A model generated the notes under the pieces. That model did not search any database. It was not told the origin of the DNA and saw nothing but the letters and a program-made list of their open reading frames with translations. This document shows, piece by piece, positions 1-7,457 of a stretch of 46,415 nucleotides of DNA (the stretch's first letter is position 1; each line of letters starts with the position of its first letter). This DNA comes from an uncultured Bacteroidia bacterium (GTDB lineage Bacteria; Bacteroidota; Bacteroidia; Bacteroidales; Prolixibacteraceae). The stretch covers positions 1 through 46,415 of the forward strand of contig CAIUUO010000127.1 of NCBI GenBank assembly GCA_903902325.1. The letters run 5' to 3'. The translations under genes and the position numbers were made by a program.

Positions 1-1692
1 AGCACTTTGCTTACACTCGTTTTCATACCAACTTTCTATTCCGGCCTTGAAACTTCCCTCAACTGGATGAGGGAATTAAACTGGAAAATTAAAATAACAC
101 AGCTAGTACTTGCTGTTCTTGGAATAGCACTTATTTACTTCAAGGTTGATGAGTTGATGTGGCAAATTCTTGATCTGGTCGCTATTGTCATCGTTATTCC
201 GGGTGCTACCTGGTTTATCATGAACAGTTTGAGAAAAGCAACAGAAACAGTCATTGATCCCGAAAAACAAATTGTAATTAAGATCGAAAATCTGGTCAAA
301 ATTTATGATTGGGGAAGTCGTTTTGCCCGAGAATGGAACGGAAACAGGAGAATCAGGGAGAGGACAGGCACCCAAAAATACTTCAGGAGTTTTAAAGACT
401 TTGATCTTTTCATCTGGCAGCTTCCTTTGCTTGGGTTTATGACCTATTTTACGTTCTTTTATTTGCAAAACAGTTTCTACTCACTCGTTTTCGCCTTATT
501 GATTTTCCTCATGACGCTTTCTATGTGGGGACCTGTTGCAGAATACCTCAACTACAGGGCAGAAAAGGAGGATAAGAACTGGATGAGCAAATTTGCAAAA
601 TCAGGTTACCAGATACTTTACTGGGGTATTCCATTCTTTGTGCTCTTGTTCTTCCAGTTTAAGTGGGAAAAAATAGTATCAGTCCTGGTACTCGGTGCAA
701 TATGGTATTTTGCGCTTGCAGTCAATACAACTGCAGACAGACTTTACCGCGAAAATGTAAACATCGAAAGACTAAAAGGCAGGTTCGCCAAGATCCGCAG
801 GGTTTTCTTCAAGATCGTAGAACAGATGCCGGTAATTGGTCGCAAAAGGGATCCTTTCAAAGCGCTGAAAGGTGTCTCCCTCGAGATCAATACAGGTATG
901 ATAGGCCTGCTCGGACCCAACGGGGCAGGAAAATCAACCATGATGCGCGTGATTTGCGGTATCTACGAACAAAGTTATGGCAAAGTCTGGATCAATGGAA
1001 TTGACACTCAGGAGAAACGCGAAGAATTGCAGGGATTGATTGGTTATTTGCCCCAGGAATTCGGAACCTATGAGAATATGTCTGCCTATGAATTCCTGGA
1101 TTATCAGGGAATTCTCAAAGGGCTTACAGATGCTGCTACTAGGCATAAAAGGATTGAATATGTGCTGTCATCTGTTCACCTTTGGGATCGCAAGGATGAT
1201 AAGATCGGAGGATTTTCGGGAGGTATGAAGCAACGTATGGGTATTGCCCAGATTCTGCTGCACCTGCCGCGTATCCTGGTTGTGGACGAACCTACTGCAG
1301 GTCTTGACCCACGTGAAAGAATCCGGTTCAGGAACCTGCTTGTCGAATTGAGCCGCGAAAGGATCGTTATCTTCTCTACACATATCATCGAGGATATTTC
1401 GAGCTCCTGTAACCAGGTAGCCGTTGTCAACAGGGGTGAATTATGTTATGCTGGTCATCCGAATGACATGGTTAAACTGGCCGAAGGATTCGTCTGGCAG
1501 TTCAGCATCCCTGCAAAGGATTTTGACGCCTTCCCGATGAAAGAGCGCGTCATTCACCACATGCGGGACGGGGAAATGATCAAGATCAGGTTCCTCTCTG
1601 CTGAAAAGCCTGCTGATGATGCAATAGTAGTCAAACCGGTACTCGAGGAAGCCTATTTGTGCATACTCAAGGGATTTAAGAAAAAGTTATGA
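1..1692 (+). CDS. ABC transporter, membrane domain fused to ATP-binding domain (5' partial)
   Basis: The reading frame is open to the left edge, so the N-terminus is missing; the TTG at 7 is only the first possible in-window start. Numbering from that TTG, about the first 245 residues hold several hydrophobic helices (roughly 25-75, 140-180, 205-245). An ABC ATPase domain follows: Walker A GPNGAGKST (303-311), signature FSGGMKQRMG (403-412), Walker B ILVVDEPTAGLD (423-434) and the switch histidine in STHIIED (459). An ATPase with this signature next to a separate permease suggests an ABC-2 type exporter in the inner membrane; the substrate is unknown. The last codons (KKL-stop) lie within a repeated GAGTTAT word, so the 3' end is embedded in a repeat. 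ATPase identity is secure; the permease fusion is inferred from hydrophobicity. Confidence 0.85.
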   Translation, partial: STLLTLVFIPTFYSGLETSLNWMRELNWKIKITQLVLAVLGIALIYFKVDELMWQILDLVAIVIVIPGATWFIMNSLRKATETVIDPEKQIVIKIENLVKIYDWGSRFAREWNGNRRIRERTGTQKYFRSFKDFDLFIWQLPLLGFMTYFTFFYLQNSFYSLVFALLIFLMTLSMWGPVAEYLNYRAEKEDKNWMSKFAKSGYQILYWGIPFFVLLFFQFKWEKIVSVLVLGAIWYFALAVNTTADRLYRENVNIERLKGRFAKIRRVFFKIVEQMPVIGRKRDPFKALKGVSLEINTGMIGLLGPNGAGKSTMMRVICGIYEQSYGKVWINGIDTQEKREELQGLIGYLPQEFGTYENMSAYEFLDYQGILKGLTDAATRHKRIEYVLSSVHLWDRKDDKIGGFSGGMKQRMGIAQILLHLPRILVVDEPTAGLDPRERIRFRNLLVELSRERIVIFSTHIIEDISSSCNQVAVVNRGELCYAGHPNDMVKLAEGFVWQFSIPAKDFDAFPMKERVIHHMRDGEMIKIRFLSAEKPADDAIVVKPVLEEAYLCILKGFKKKL

Positions 1693-1758
1693 GTTATGAG
1701 TTTTACATCAATTGATGATTTATGCACATTATAACTCATCACTCATAACTTATAACTT
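1684..1758. repeat. Inverted repeat of GAGTTAT words, possible terminator
   Basis: Arms 1684-1700 and 1742-1758 are complementary over 17 bp with one mismatch, with a loop of about 41 nt. The left arm starts inside the last codons of the ABC gene and contains its TGA stop. The same heptamer (GAGTTAT) is tandemly repeated at 14352-14426. It could fold as a terminator or mRNA-stabilising hairpin between this gene and the downstream permease. The structure is seen directly; the function is inferred. Confidence 0.7.
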
Positions 1759-1777
1759 GTAGATTAATAGAACAATA

Positions 1778-1794
1778 TTTGATATATTATCAAA
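1778..1794. promoter_or_regulatory. Perfect palindrome TTTGATA-TAT-TATCAAA abutting a start codon
   Basis: Seven-base arms separated by TAT end exactly one base before the ATG at 1795. A protein bound here, or the RNA hairpin, would affect translation or transcription of the permease gene. A site this short and AT-rich can occur by chance, so the role is speculative. Confidence 0.3.
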
Positions 1795-2526
1795 ATGGAT
1801 ACAGCAATTTTTAAAAGCAAACTTAAGAACAGAACAGATCTGGTGCTAAAAATGGCAGGGTACAACCTAAAGATCATTTTTGCGGGTCGCTTTTTCTGGT
1901 TTGTACTCGCTTCACTGGTGTTTTTTATTTTATTGTCGCTTCAACTGGTCTTCAATCAACCCGGTTTCAACTCGTCCAGTGTTTACAATGTTCTGATCGT
2001 GCCGGGGATTTTGCTGGTTTTCTACCCTACCGTGTTTGGCATCCAGAATGATGCGGATTCCCGGATCCTGGAAATACTTTTCGGAATTCCGGATTATCGT
2101 TACAAAATCTGGCTGGTGCGCTTGTTCATGATCTTCCTGCTTACCTGGGCCATCATGTATGTTTTTTGCTGGATAGGCTATTTCGCATTGACTCCATACC
2201 CGATATTCAACATGTCATTCCAACTGATGTTTCCTATTTTCTTCCTGGGATGCTTGTCCTTTCTGGTTTCCACCATGGTGAAAAATGGCAATGGAACTGC
2301 CGTAGTCATGATCATCATCGGGGTGGCATTACTTTTTCTCAGCGATACCCTGGGAAGTACCCAGTACAATGTATTCCATAACCCGTACAGCATCCCGCAA
2401 AAGATGAACGAAATGGTGTGGGCACAGATCTCCCAGAAGAACAGGCTCTTCCTCTCCATTGGAAGCCTTGTTTTTGTATTGTGGGGATTGACCAACCTGC
2501 AAAAAAGGGAAAAATTCCTGAAGTAA
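1795..2526 (+). CDS. ABC-2 type transporter permease subunit
   Basis: This 243-residue protein is almost entirely membrane-embedded, with about six hydrophobic segments (near residues 33-55, 63-80, 105-135, 140-160, 165-185 and 215-235). There is a short loop after the second segment with FGIQNDADSRILEILFGIP, which resembles the cytoplasmic coupling helix of ABC-2 permeases. It follows the fused ABC ATPase on the same strand across a repeat-filled gap of about 100 bp and most likely forms the exporter with it. Substrate unknown. An ATG immediately follows a short palindrome. The family assignment rests on topology and neighbourhood rather than on a diagnostic motif. Confidence 0.65.
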   Translation: MDTAIFKSKLKNRTDLVLKMAGYNLKIIFAGRFFWFVLASLVFFILLSLQLVFNQPGFNSSSVYNVLIVPGILLVFYPTVFGIQNDADSRILEILFGIPDYRYKIWLVRLFMIFLLTWAIMYVFCWIGYFALTPYPIFNMSFQLMFPIFFLGCLSFLVSTMVKNGNGTAVVMIIIGVALLFLSDTLGSTQYNVFHNPYSIPQKMNEMVWAQISQKNRLFLSIGSLVFVLWGLTNLQKREKFLK

Positions 2527-2565
2527 ATTGTATTATTTCGTGGCTACGACAATGTCATTAAGTAT

Positions 2566-2667
2566 TTTACTTAGTGTTCCTTTGTGTGAACCTTGGTGAC
2601 CTTTGTGGTAAAACTATTAATTTTACCACAAAGGTCACCAAGGTTCTCACGAAGGACTCGAAGTAAA
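2566..2667. repeat. Long intergenic inverted repeat (ACCACAAAGGTCACCAAGG type)
   Basis: The inner arms 2589-2613 and 2621-2645 are perfectly complementary over 25 bp around a 7-nt loop (CTATTAA). Outside them the complementarity continues with mismatches to about 2566 and 2667, giving a near-50-bp hairpin. It fills the gap between the ABC permease and a secreted-protein gene. No ORF is supported here. It may act as a terminator, or it is a dispersed repeat family member. Confidence 0.85.
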
Positions 2668-2738
2668 AATCAAATCAATTTTCTTAACTTTATGCAGCAT
2701 ATACACATCATTTTCAATTTTCAATTAATTATCAGGAC

Positions 2739-3440
2739 ATGAAAAAAAGATTGTTTTTCTTGATCGCTTTTTTTGCAGTATTATCTGCAAGTGCCCAGTT
2801 TTCGTTGAAAGCTCCCAAAGTAAAATGGGATGAAAGCTACACCTTCGACAAATCGAATTCATTCAAAATTGAATTCTACGCCAAGAACAATGAACTGATG
2901 CGTACCGCTGAGATAAAAACCTGGTACCAGTCGGGCGGTGAGAATTTTTCAGTGAAATTTTTCAATGGAGGGAAAGGAAATGACATGGAAACCATCCTGG
3001 ATAAAAAAAATGAAATTGGAATCCAAATTTTGGGAGCCGGTTCACCAAATGCAACTTATACCGCAGGAGGTTACAAATATCCCGCTGAAGGCGATCTGAA
3101 AAAGCTGGATCTGGTTCCTACGTCTGAAACCAAACAAATTTTGGGTTATACCTGCAAAAAATACACCTATACCTTCAAGAAAATTTTCGGGGAAGTCTGG
3201 ATTACCGACCAGATAACCCTGCCCAACGATATCGGTATGTTCCGTGCCTGTAAAATGGCCGCCAAGCACAATACCCTTTCCGTTCCTGGTTTCGTGATGG
3301 AAATGACCACAGAGGATTCAGGAGGTGGTAAAACCCTGATGAAAACAATATCCCTCGAAAACCCCGACAAATATACCATCGACCTGAAGTATGCCAATAT
3401 AAGTACAGCGCTCAATAAAATCAACTATTTCACATACTGA
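2739..3440 (+). CDS. Secreted hypothetical protein, DUF4412-like
   Basis: The 233-residue product begins with a clear signal peptide (basic MKKR, hydrophobic core, cleavage after SASAQ near residue 20), so it is exported to the periplasm or beyond. The mature part has no catalytic motif that I recognise. The stretch around residues 127-145 (SETKQILGYTCKKYTYTF) matches the style of the DUF4412 family of Bacteroidetes secreted proteins, where such a segment precedes beta-strands. It stands alone after a long inverted repeat, and the HD-domain gene starts about 7 bp after its stop. The family call is from memory of motif style; the function is unknown. Confidence 0.6.
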   Translation: MKKRLFFLIAFFAVLSASAQFSLKAPKVKWDESYTFDKSNSFKIEFYAKNNELMRTAEIKTWYQSGGENFSVKFFNGGKGNDMETILDKKNEIGIQILGAGSPNATYTAGGYKYPAEGDLKKLDLVPTSETKQILGYTCKKYTYTFKKIFGEVWITDQITLPNDIGMFRACKMAAKHNTLSVPGFVMEMTTEDSGGGKTLMKTISLENPDKYTIDLKYANISTALNKINYFTY

Positions 3441-3447
3441 TATTAAT

Positions 3448-4035
3448 TTGATTTTTGAAGCGATCCTTTTTGCGGCCGATGCCCACTCTGGTCAGTACAG
3501 GAAGGGAACCAACATTCCCTATATCTCCCACCTGATCAATGTGATGAAGATTCTTTGCCAAAACAATTGTACGGAGGAGGTTATTTTAGCCGGAATTCTA
3601 CACGATGTGGTGGAAGACACGCCTGTCACCATCGAAGATGTTGAAGCAATATTTGGCCGGAAGGTGGCCTTCCTGGTAAGAGGCGCCACTGAAGTTCAAA
3701 AATTAGTCAAAATCAGGAAAGTTTCAGATGAAGTGTCTTGGAAAGAACGAAAGCAACATACCCTGGATTTTTTGACGAAGGATGCCACGCATGACCAGTT
3801 GCTGGTCTCATCTGCCGACAAACTCGACAACCTGAGGGCCATTCGTGAGGATGAAGGAACGATGGGTGAGGAATTGTGGAAAAGGTTCAATGCCGGGAAA
3901 GAAGATCAAAAATGGTATTATACAGCCATTGCAGAAGCCCTGGCGAAAAGGGCAACTGAGACAGGAGAACCATTGAAAGGGATATCCAACGAGATATCCG
4001 GGATTGTCAGTTCACTGTTTAAAAACCATACATGA
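3448..4035 (+). CDS. HD-domain phosphohydrolase, SpoT/Mesh1-like (p)ppGpp hydrolase
   Basis: The 195-residue protein is a stand-alone HD domain. It shows H13 in DAHSGQYRKG, the PYISH segment (H28), the HD pair H52-D53 followed by ED (56-57) in LHDVVEDT, and a later SADKLDN motif supplying the last metal-binding Asp. This is the hydrolase half of RelA/SpoT proteins without synthetase or regulatory domains, like small alarmone hydrolases, so it probably cleaves pyrophosphate from (p)ppGpp or a related nucleotide in the cytoplasm. The start is a TTG and the frame is open upstream, so the exact start is uncertain. Its stop overlaps the next start (ATGA), implying translational coupling to the downstream unknown gene. 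Confidence 0.75.
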   Translation: MIFEAILFAADAHSGQYRKGTNIPYISHLINVMKILCQNNCTEEVILAGILHDVVEDTPVTIEDVEAIFGRKVAFLVRGATEVQKLVKIRKVSDEVSWKERKQHTLDFLTKDATHDQLLVSSADKLDNLRAIREDEGTMGEELWKRFNAGKEDQKWYYTAIAEALAKRATETGEPLKGISNEISGIVSSLFKNHT

Positions 4036-4430
4036 TAGATTTCAGAATAAAGGATAGAATTCTGAACAAGATTGTAAATGAAAGTCCTGAAATGACTTTC
4101 GGATTTGATTCGGAAGATTCCCAGAAGATTTTTGGATACAATGCCGAACTCGTTCGATCTGTTCTGGACTACTTCGAAGACATCGGATTGATCGATCAGG
4201 ATAAATTCTTAGGAGGAGAAATTATGCTTGAAATACTTATCCCTGCGCATGATTTGGTTTCACATGGAGGATTTACCGCAAAAGAAGAGTTACTAACCAA
4301 AAACATTCAGAATCTTTTGCTTGAAATCGAATCCTTGAAGCCAATATTGCCTGAAAAAGTTGAAACGATTACCTCCATCCTGTCCGGAATTGCTCAGGGT
4401 TTAGCTGCTTTCAAACCAAGAAAGAAATAA
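4032..4430 (+). CDS. Hypothetical protein coupled to the HD hydrolase
   Basis: This 132-residue soluble protein has no signal peptide or membrane segment and I do not recognise its family. The first 70 residues alternate helix-like segments ending in VRSVLDYFEDIGLIDQDKF, which looks like a small winged-helix or helical domain. The remainder is a predicted amphipathic helix region (LLTKNIQNLLLEIESLKPILPEK) that could form a coiled coil. Its ATG overlaps the HD gene stop by 4 bp, so the two are probably made together and may interact. No function should be assigned. Confidence 0.65.
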   Translation: MIDFRIKDRILNKIVNESPEMTFGFDSEDSQKIFGYNAELVRSVLDYFEDIGLIDQDKFLGGEIMLEILIPAHDLVSHGGFTAKEELLTKNIQNLLLEIESLKPILPEKVETITSILSGIAQGLAAFKPRKK

Positions 4431-4451
4431 TTCAATCATAATTCAAACTTT

Positions 4452-5090
4452 ATGAAAAATCTACTTACAACTATTTGCATAGTTCTGGTTGCAACAACTT
4501 TATTTGCTCAAAATCAAACTATCGTACTGAATCAACCCGACACAAACAGGGGACTGCCTGTAATGAAAGCCTTTGCGCAAAGATCTTCACAAGCCAAATT
4601 TGACACCCTCAGCCTAAAACTCCAGGATCTTTCAGATCTGCTGTGGGCGGCCGATGGTATCAACAGGGCCGATTTGGGCAAGCGCACCGCACCCTCTGCC
4701 ATGAATTCACAGGATGTAGATGTGTATGTAGTCATGAAGGCCGGCGCCTACCTCTACGATGCCAAAAAACATCAGTTGGATTTGGTGACGGCAGGTGATT
4801 ATCGTTTGCAGGTTGCAGGAAGACAGGAAAATTTTGCCGGAGCACCCTTATTTTGTGTACTCGTCTCCGACATCTCAAGATTCAAAAACGGAACAGACTC
4901 GGTCAAACTCCAAATGGCTGCCCTGGACGCAGGCATTGTCTCCGAGAATATCGGACTCTTTTGCGCCGGAACCGGTTTGGCAACCCATCCCCGTGTAACC
5001 ATGGAAGTTCCAAAGTTGAAGGAAACGCTTAAACTGAAAAGCTCGCAGTATCCGATGATCAACAACCTGGTGGCTTACAAGAAGAATTAA
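4452..5090 (+). CDS. Periplasmic SagB/ThcOx-type nitroreductase-family protein
   Basis: The 212-residue protein has an N-terminal signal peptide ending near LFAQNQ (about residue 20). The mature part carries the nitroreductase-fold signatures of the SagB/ThcOx group: FAQRSSQAKF near 37-46 (equivalent of the RRS motif), LSDLLWAADGINR near 61-73, RTAPSAMNSQDVDVYVV near 79-95, and a late segment with ENIGLFCAGTGLAT. These enzymes are FMN-dependent oxidoreductases; here the substrate is unknown and export is unusual for a flavoenzyme loaded in the cytoplasm. It is preceded by the HD-hydrolase pair and followed by an MBL-fold gene, with no obvious operon partner. Family call is firm, substrate unknown. 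Confidence 0.75.
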   Translation: MKNLLTTICIVLVATTLFAQNQTIVLNQPDTNRGLPVMKAFAQRSSQAKFDTLSLKLQDLSDLLWAADGINRADLGKRTAPSAMNSQDVDVYVVMKAGAYLYDAKKHQLDLVTAGDYRLQVAGRQENFAGAPLFCVLVSDISRFKNGTDSVKLQMAALDAGIVSENIGLFCAGTGLATHPRVTMEVPKLKETLKLKSSQYPMINNLVAYKKN

Positions 5091-5129
5091 AAGACATGAA
5101 ATACCCATAAGACAATTTTCAAACCAATC

Positions 5130-5894
5130 GTGAATGAATATCTGGGTATTCCATGTAACCATTACAAAACAAACTTCATACGCATGAAATCCTGGAAAAC
5201 GAAACAAGGTAGTGAAATATTCAAGGTTCTGGACCGGCGAAGTAACGCCTATCTGATATGTTGCGAAAATGTTAACTTACTGGTTGATAGTGGAATGGAA
5301 TTGGATTTTCAATACCTTCAAAGCAATATTTCCACCCTACTCCCGAACCAGAGAAATACCGGATATTTAATTCTTACTCATTCCCATTACGATCACTGCC
5401 AAAATGCGTTTGCAATTCAAAAGTTGGAAGGTTGCAAAATCATCATGAGTGAGAATGAGTCGGAATACGCAAAGAATGGGTATACGCCCCTTCCTGATGG
5501 AACTTACCCATTGACAAGATTGATCTCCTGGATAGGAGTAAAACTCAGGCCAAAGTGGGTCGAATATGTCCCATTTATCCCTGACATTCTTGTAACGGAC
5601 GAACTGAATTTAGCTGGATATGGTCTTCCAATTCGTTTGATTCACACACAAGGTCATTCAAAAGGATCTATAAGTATTCTGGTTGACAATGAAATTGCCA
5701 TTGTAGGAGATGCCTTGTTCGGCGTATTCAGGAATTCAGTATTTCCTCCCTTTGCCGATGACATCGCTGGGATGATCAATAGTTGGGGAAAGCTCCTGGA
5801 TACAGGTTGTCAAACTTTTCTACCTGGACATGGTAATGAGATAACCAGGATACTACTACAAAAGGAATATGACAAATTTTCGCCAAGGCAGTAA
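5130..5894 (+). CDS. Metallo-beta-lactamase-fold hydrolase
   Basis: The protein is cytoplasmic and shows the complete metal-binding set of the MBL superfamily: H84-x-H86-x-D88-H89 in THSHYDH, H176 in HTQGHSKGS, D194 in VGDALFG and H234 in PGHGNE. Typical reactions are hydrolysis of thioesters or other activated esters using two metal ions; the substrate cannot be inferred. An alternative ATG at 5184 (residue 19) would give a 236-residue protein starting MKSWKTKQ, which fits the fold better because the first 18 residues look unlike a domain. It ends 60 bp before the convergent Nramp gene. Confidence 0.85.
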   Translation: MNEYLGIPCNHYKTNFIRMKSWKTKQGSEIFKVLDRRSNAYLICCENVNLLVDSGMELDFQYLQSNISTLLPNQRNTGYLILTHSHYDHCQNAFAIQKLEGCKIIMSENESEYAKNGYTPLPDGTYPLTRLISWIGVKLRPKWVEYVPFIPDILVTDELNLAGYGLPIRLIHTQGHSKGSISILVDNEIAIVGDALFGVFRNSVFPPFADDIAGMINSWGKLLDTGCQTFLPGHGNEITRILLQKEYDKFSPRQ

Positions 5895-5954
5895 AATCAG
5901 TACTTCCTGATACATACTTTCAAGCTGCTTCAATCCAAAATCCAAAATCGAAAA

Positions 5955-7226
5955 TCAAAAGAAGCTGATAAGCAATGCCACATTCAGCGCCGTTACCACT
6001 GCTCCAACTAAATAAAGCATCACGGCATTGAATTTGCTGTTTTTGTATTTCCCCATCACCTTTTCGGAAGAGGTCAGATATACCTGCAGAAAGATGGTGA
6101 TAGGCAGTTGTAAGCTAAGCATCATTTGCGAATAGATCAATCCGTTAAATGGATTCGAAATCAACAAAATCAACAAAAAAGCGACTACAAACGAAATGGC
6201 GATTCCCAACCGGGAGTGATTGTCCTTGATGTCATAGGGTTCCTGAAAAATTCCGGAAAAAATAGATCCCGCGGCCATGCCGGATGTGATTGTTGAAGCT
6301 AATCCGGCAAACAATAATGCAACGGCAAATACAATTCCCGAATGGGCCCCAAGCAAGGGAGCCAGCAGTCCCTGTGCCTGCTGCAGTTCCGTAACTTTTG
6401 ACCCCGCCTTGAACAGAACAGCAGCAGCCAGCAGGATCATGGCGCTGTTGATGGCCCATCCTACCAACATGGATATCAGGGTGTCCAAAAACTCATAGTT
6501 CAGTTGTTTCTTGATCGTTTTCTCATCCTCAAGGTTCCATTGCCTGCTCTGAATGATTTCACTGTGCAAAAAGAGATTATGTGGCATTACAACGGCGCCA
6601 AGAACACTCATGATAATGACCATGGATCCTTTTGGGAAAGAGGGGGTTACCCATGAATGGATGGCGCTGTTCCAGTCAATGTGAACAAGCGACAATTCAT
6701 AGATAAAAGAGAGGCCAATCACGGAAACAAATGCGATGATCCATTTTTCGATCATGCGGTATCCGTTGGTGAACAACATGATCATCACAAAAACCACCAC
6801 CAGGAAGGAACCAGCACGTATGGGAATATTGAAAAGCATGTTAAGGGCTATGGCTCCTCCCAGTATCTCAGCCAGAGAAGTGGATACGGAAGCCAAAACG
6901 GCTGTAGTCAGAATGGGTCTGGAATATACTGGTTTGATGAATTTTGTGGCTGCCTCCGAAAGGCAAAGTCCTGTAGCAATACCGAGATGAGCTACGTTGT
7001 GCTGGAGCATGATCAGCATAATCGTCGAAAAAGTAACCATCCACAGCAACAAATAACCGAAATCAGCACCGGCAGCCAGATTGGATGCCCAGTTCCCCGG
7101 ATCAATGAACCCCACAGTGACAAGCAGTCCCGGACCCAGGTATTTCAGAATCTCCAGTCCTCCAAATATAGGCCGGTAATCTTTCCGGTCTATATTGTCC
7201 AAAAACGCTGTTACTTTCTTGCCCAT
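5955..7226 (-). CDS. Nramp-family divalent metal transporter
   Basis: The 423-residue polytopic inner-membrane protein has the Nramp metal-site motif DPGN (42-45) in the first helix and the second metal-site motif MPHN, followed by LFLHS, in the middle of the protein. About eleven hydrophobic helices follow the LeuT-fold pattern. Nramp proteins import Mn2+ or Fe2+ with protons (MntH type). The Met of the MPHN motif, the usual transition-metal selector, is present. It converges with the MBL-fold gene and diverges from the GH13 gene. A TATATTTG box sits 4 bp upstream of its ATG, so its mRNA may be nearly leaderless. Confidence 0.9.
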   Translation of the reverse strand: MGKKVTAFLDNIDRKDYRPIFGGLEILKYLGPGLLVTVGFIDPGNWASNLAAGADFGYLLLWMVTFSTIMLIMLQHNVAHLGIATGLCLSEAATKFIKPVYSRPILTTAVLASVSTSLAEILGGAIALNMLFNIPIRAGSFLVVVFVMIMLFTNGYRMIEKWIIAFVSVIGLSFIYELSLVHIDWNSAIHSWVTPSFPKGSMVIIMSVLGAVVMPHNLFLHSEIIQSRQWNLEDEKTIKKQLNYEFLDTLISMLVGWAINSAMILLAAAVLFKAGSKVTELQQAQGLLAPLLGAHSGIVFAVALLFAGLASTITSGMAAGSIFSGIFQEPYDIKDNHSRLGIAISFVVAFLLILLISNPFNGLIYSQMMLSLQLPITIFLQVYLTSSEKVMGKYKNSKFNAVMLYLVGAVVTALNVALLISFF

Positions 7227-7230
7227 AGAG

Positions 7231-7238
7231 CAAATATA
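7231..7238 (-). promoter_or_regulatory. Candidate -7 box (TATATTTG) of the Nramp gene
   Basis: On the minus strand this octamer fits the Bacteroidetes consensus TAnnTTTG exactly and lies 4 bp upstream of the ATG. No matching -33 TTTG is seen at the usual distance. If used, transcription would start at or very near the start codon. Confidence 0.3.
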
Positions 7239-7321
7239 CCAAATATGTTTTTAAGTATCTGTGAACTTTAAAACCAACGTAAAATCAGATTAAAATCAAC
7301 TTTTAAATGTGAGTTAATAAT

Positions 7322-7329
7322 TACATTTG
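7322..7329 (+). promoter_or_regulatory. Candidate -7 box (TACATTTG) upstream of the GH13 gene
   Basis: The octamer matches TAnnTTTG on the plus strand 128 bp before the GH13 start. A leader starting here would include the inverted repeat at 7342-7413. No clear -33 element is visible. Confidence 0.3.
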
Positions 7330-7341
7330 TGAGACCAATGA

Positions 7342-7413
7342 CTTTGCGGTCTTTGCATTACCTCTTTGCGTACTTTGCGTGAAATAAAAAATGTTCTCGC
7401 AAAGACCGCTAAG
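7342..7413. repeat. Inverted repeat built of CTTTGCG words
   Basis: Arms 7342-7356 and 7399-7413 pair over 15 bp with one mismatch (core GCGGTCTTTGC / GCAAAGACCGC is perfect). The loop contains two more direct copies of CTTTGCGT. It lies between the divergent Nramp and GH13 genes, where a terminator is not needed, so it could be a regulatory hairpin in the GH13 leader or a passive repeat. Confidence 0.7.
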
Positions 7414-7457
7414 AATGACGCAAAGAAATTTTCAACCTACAATTAAGGTCCAAGCTT

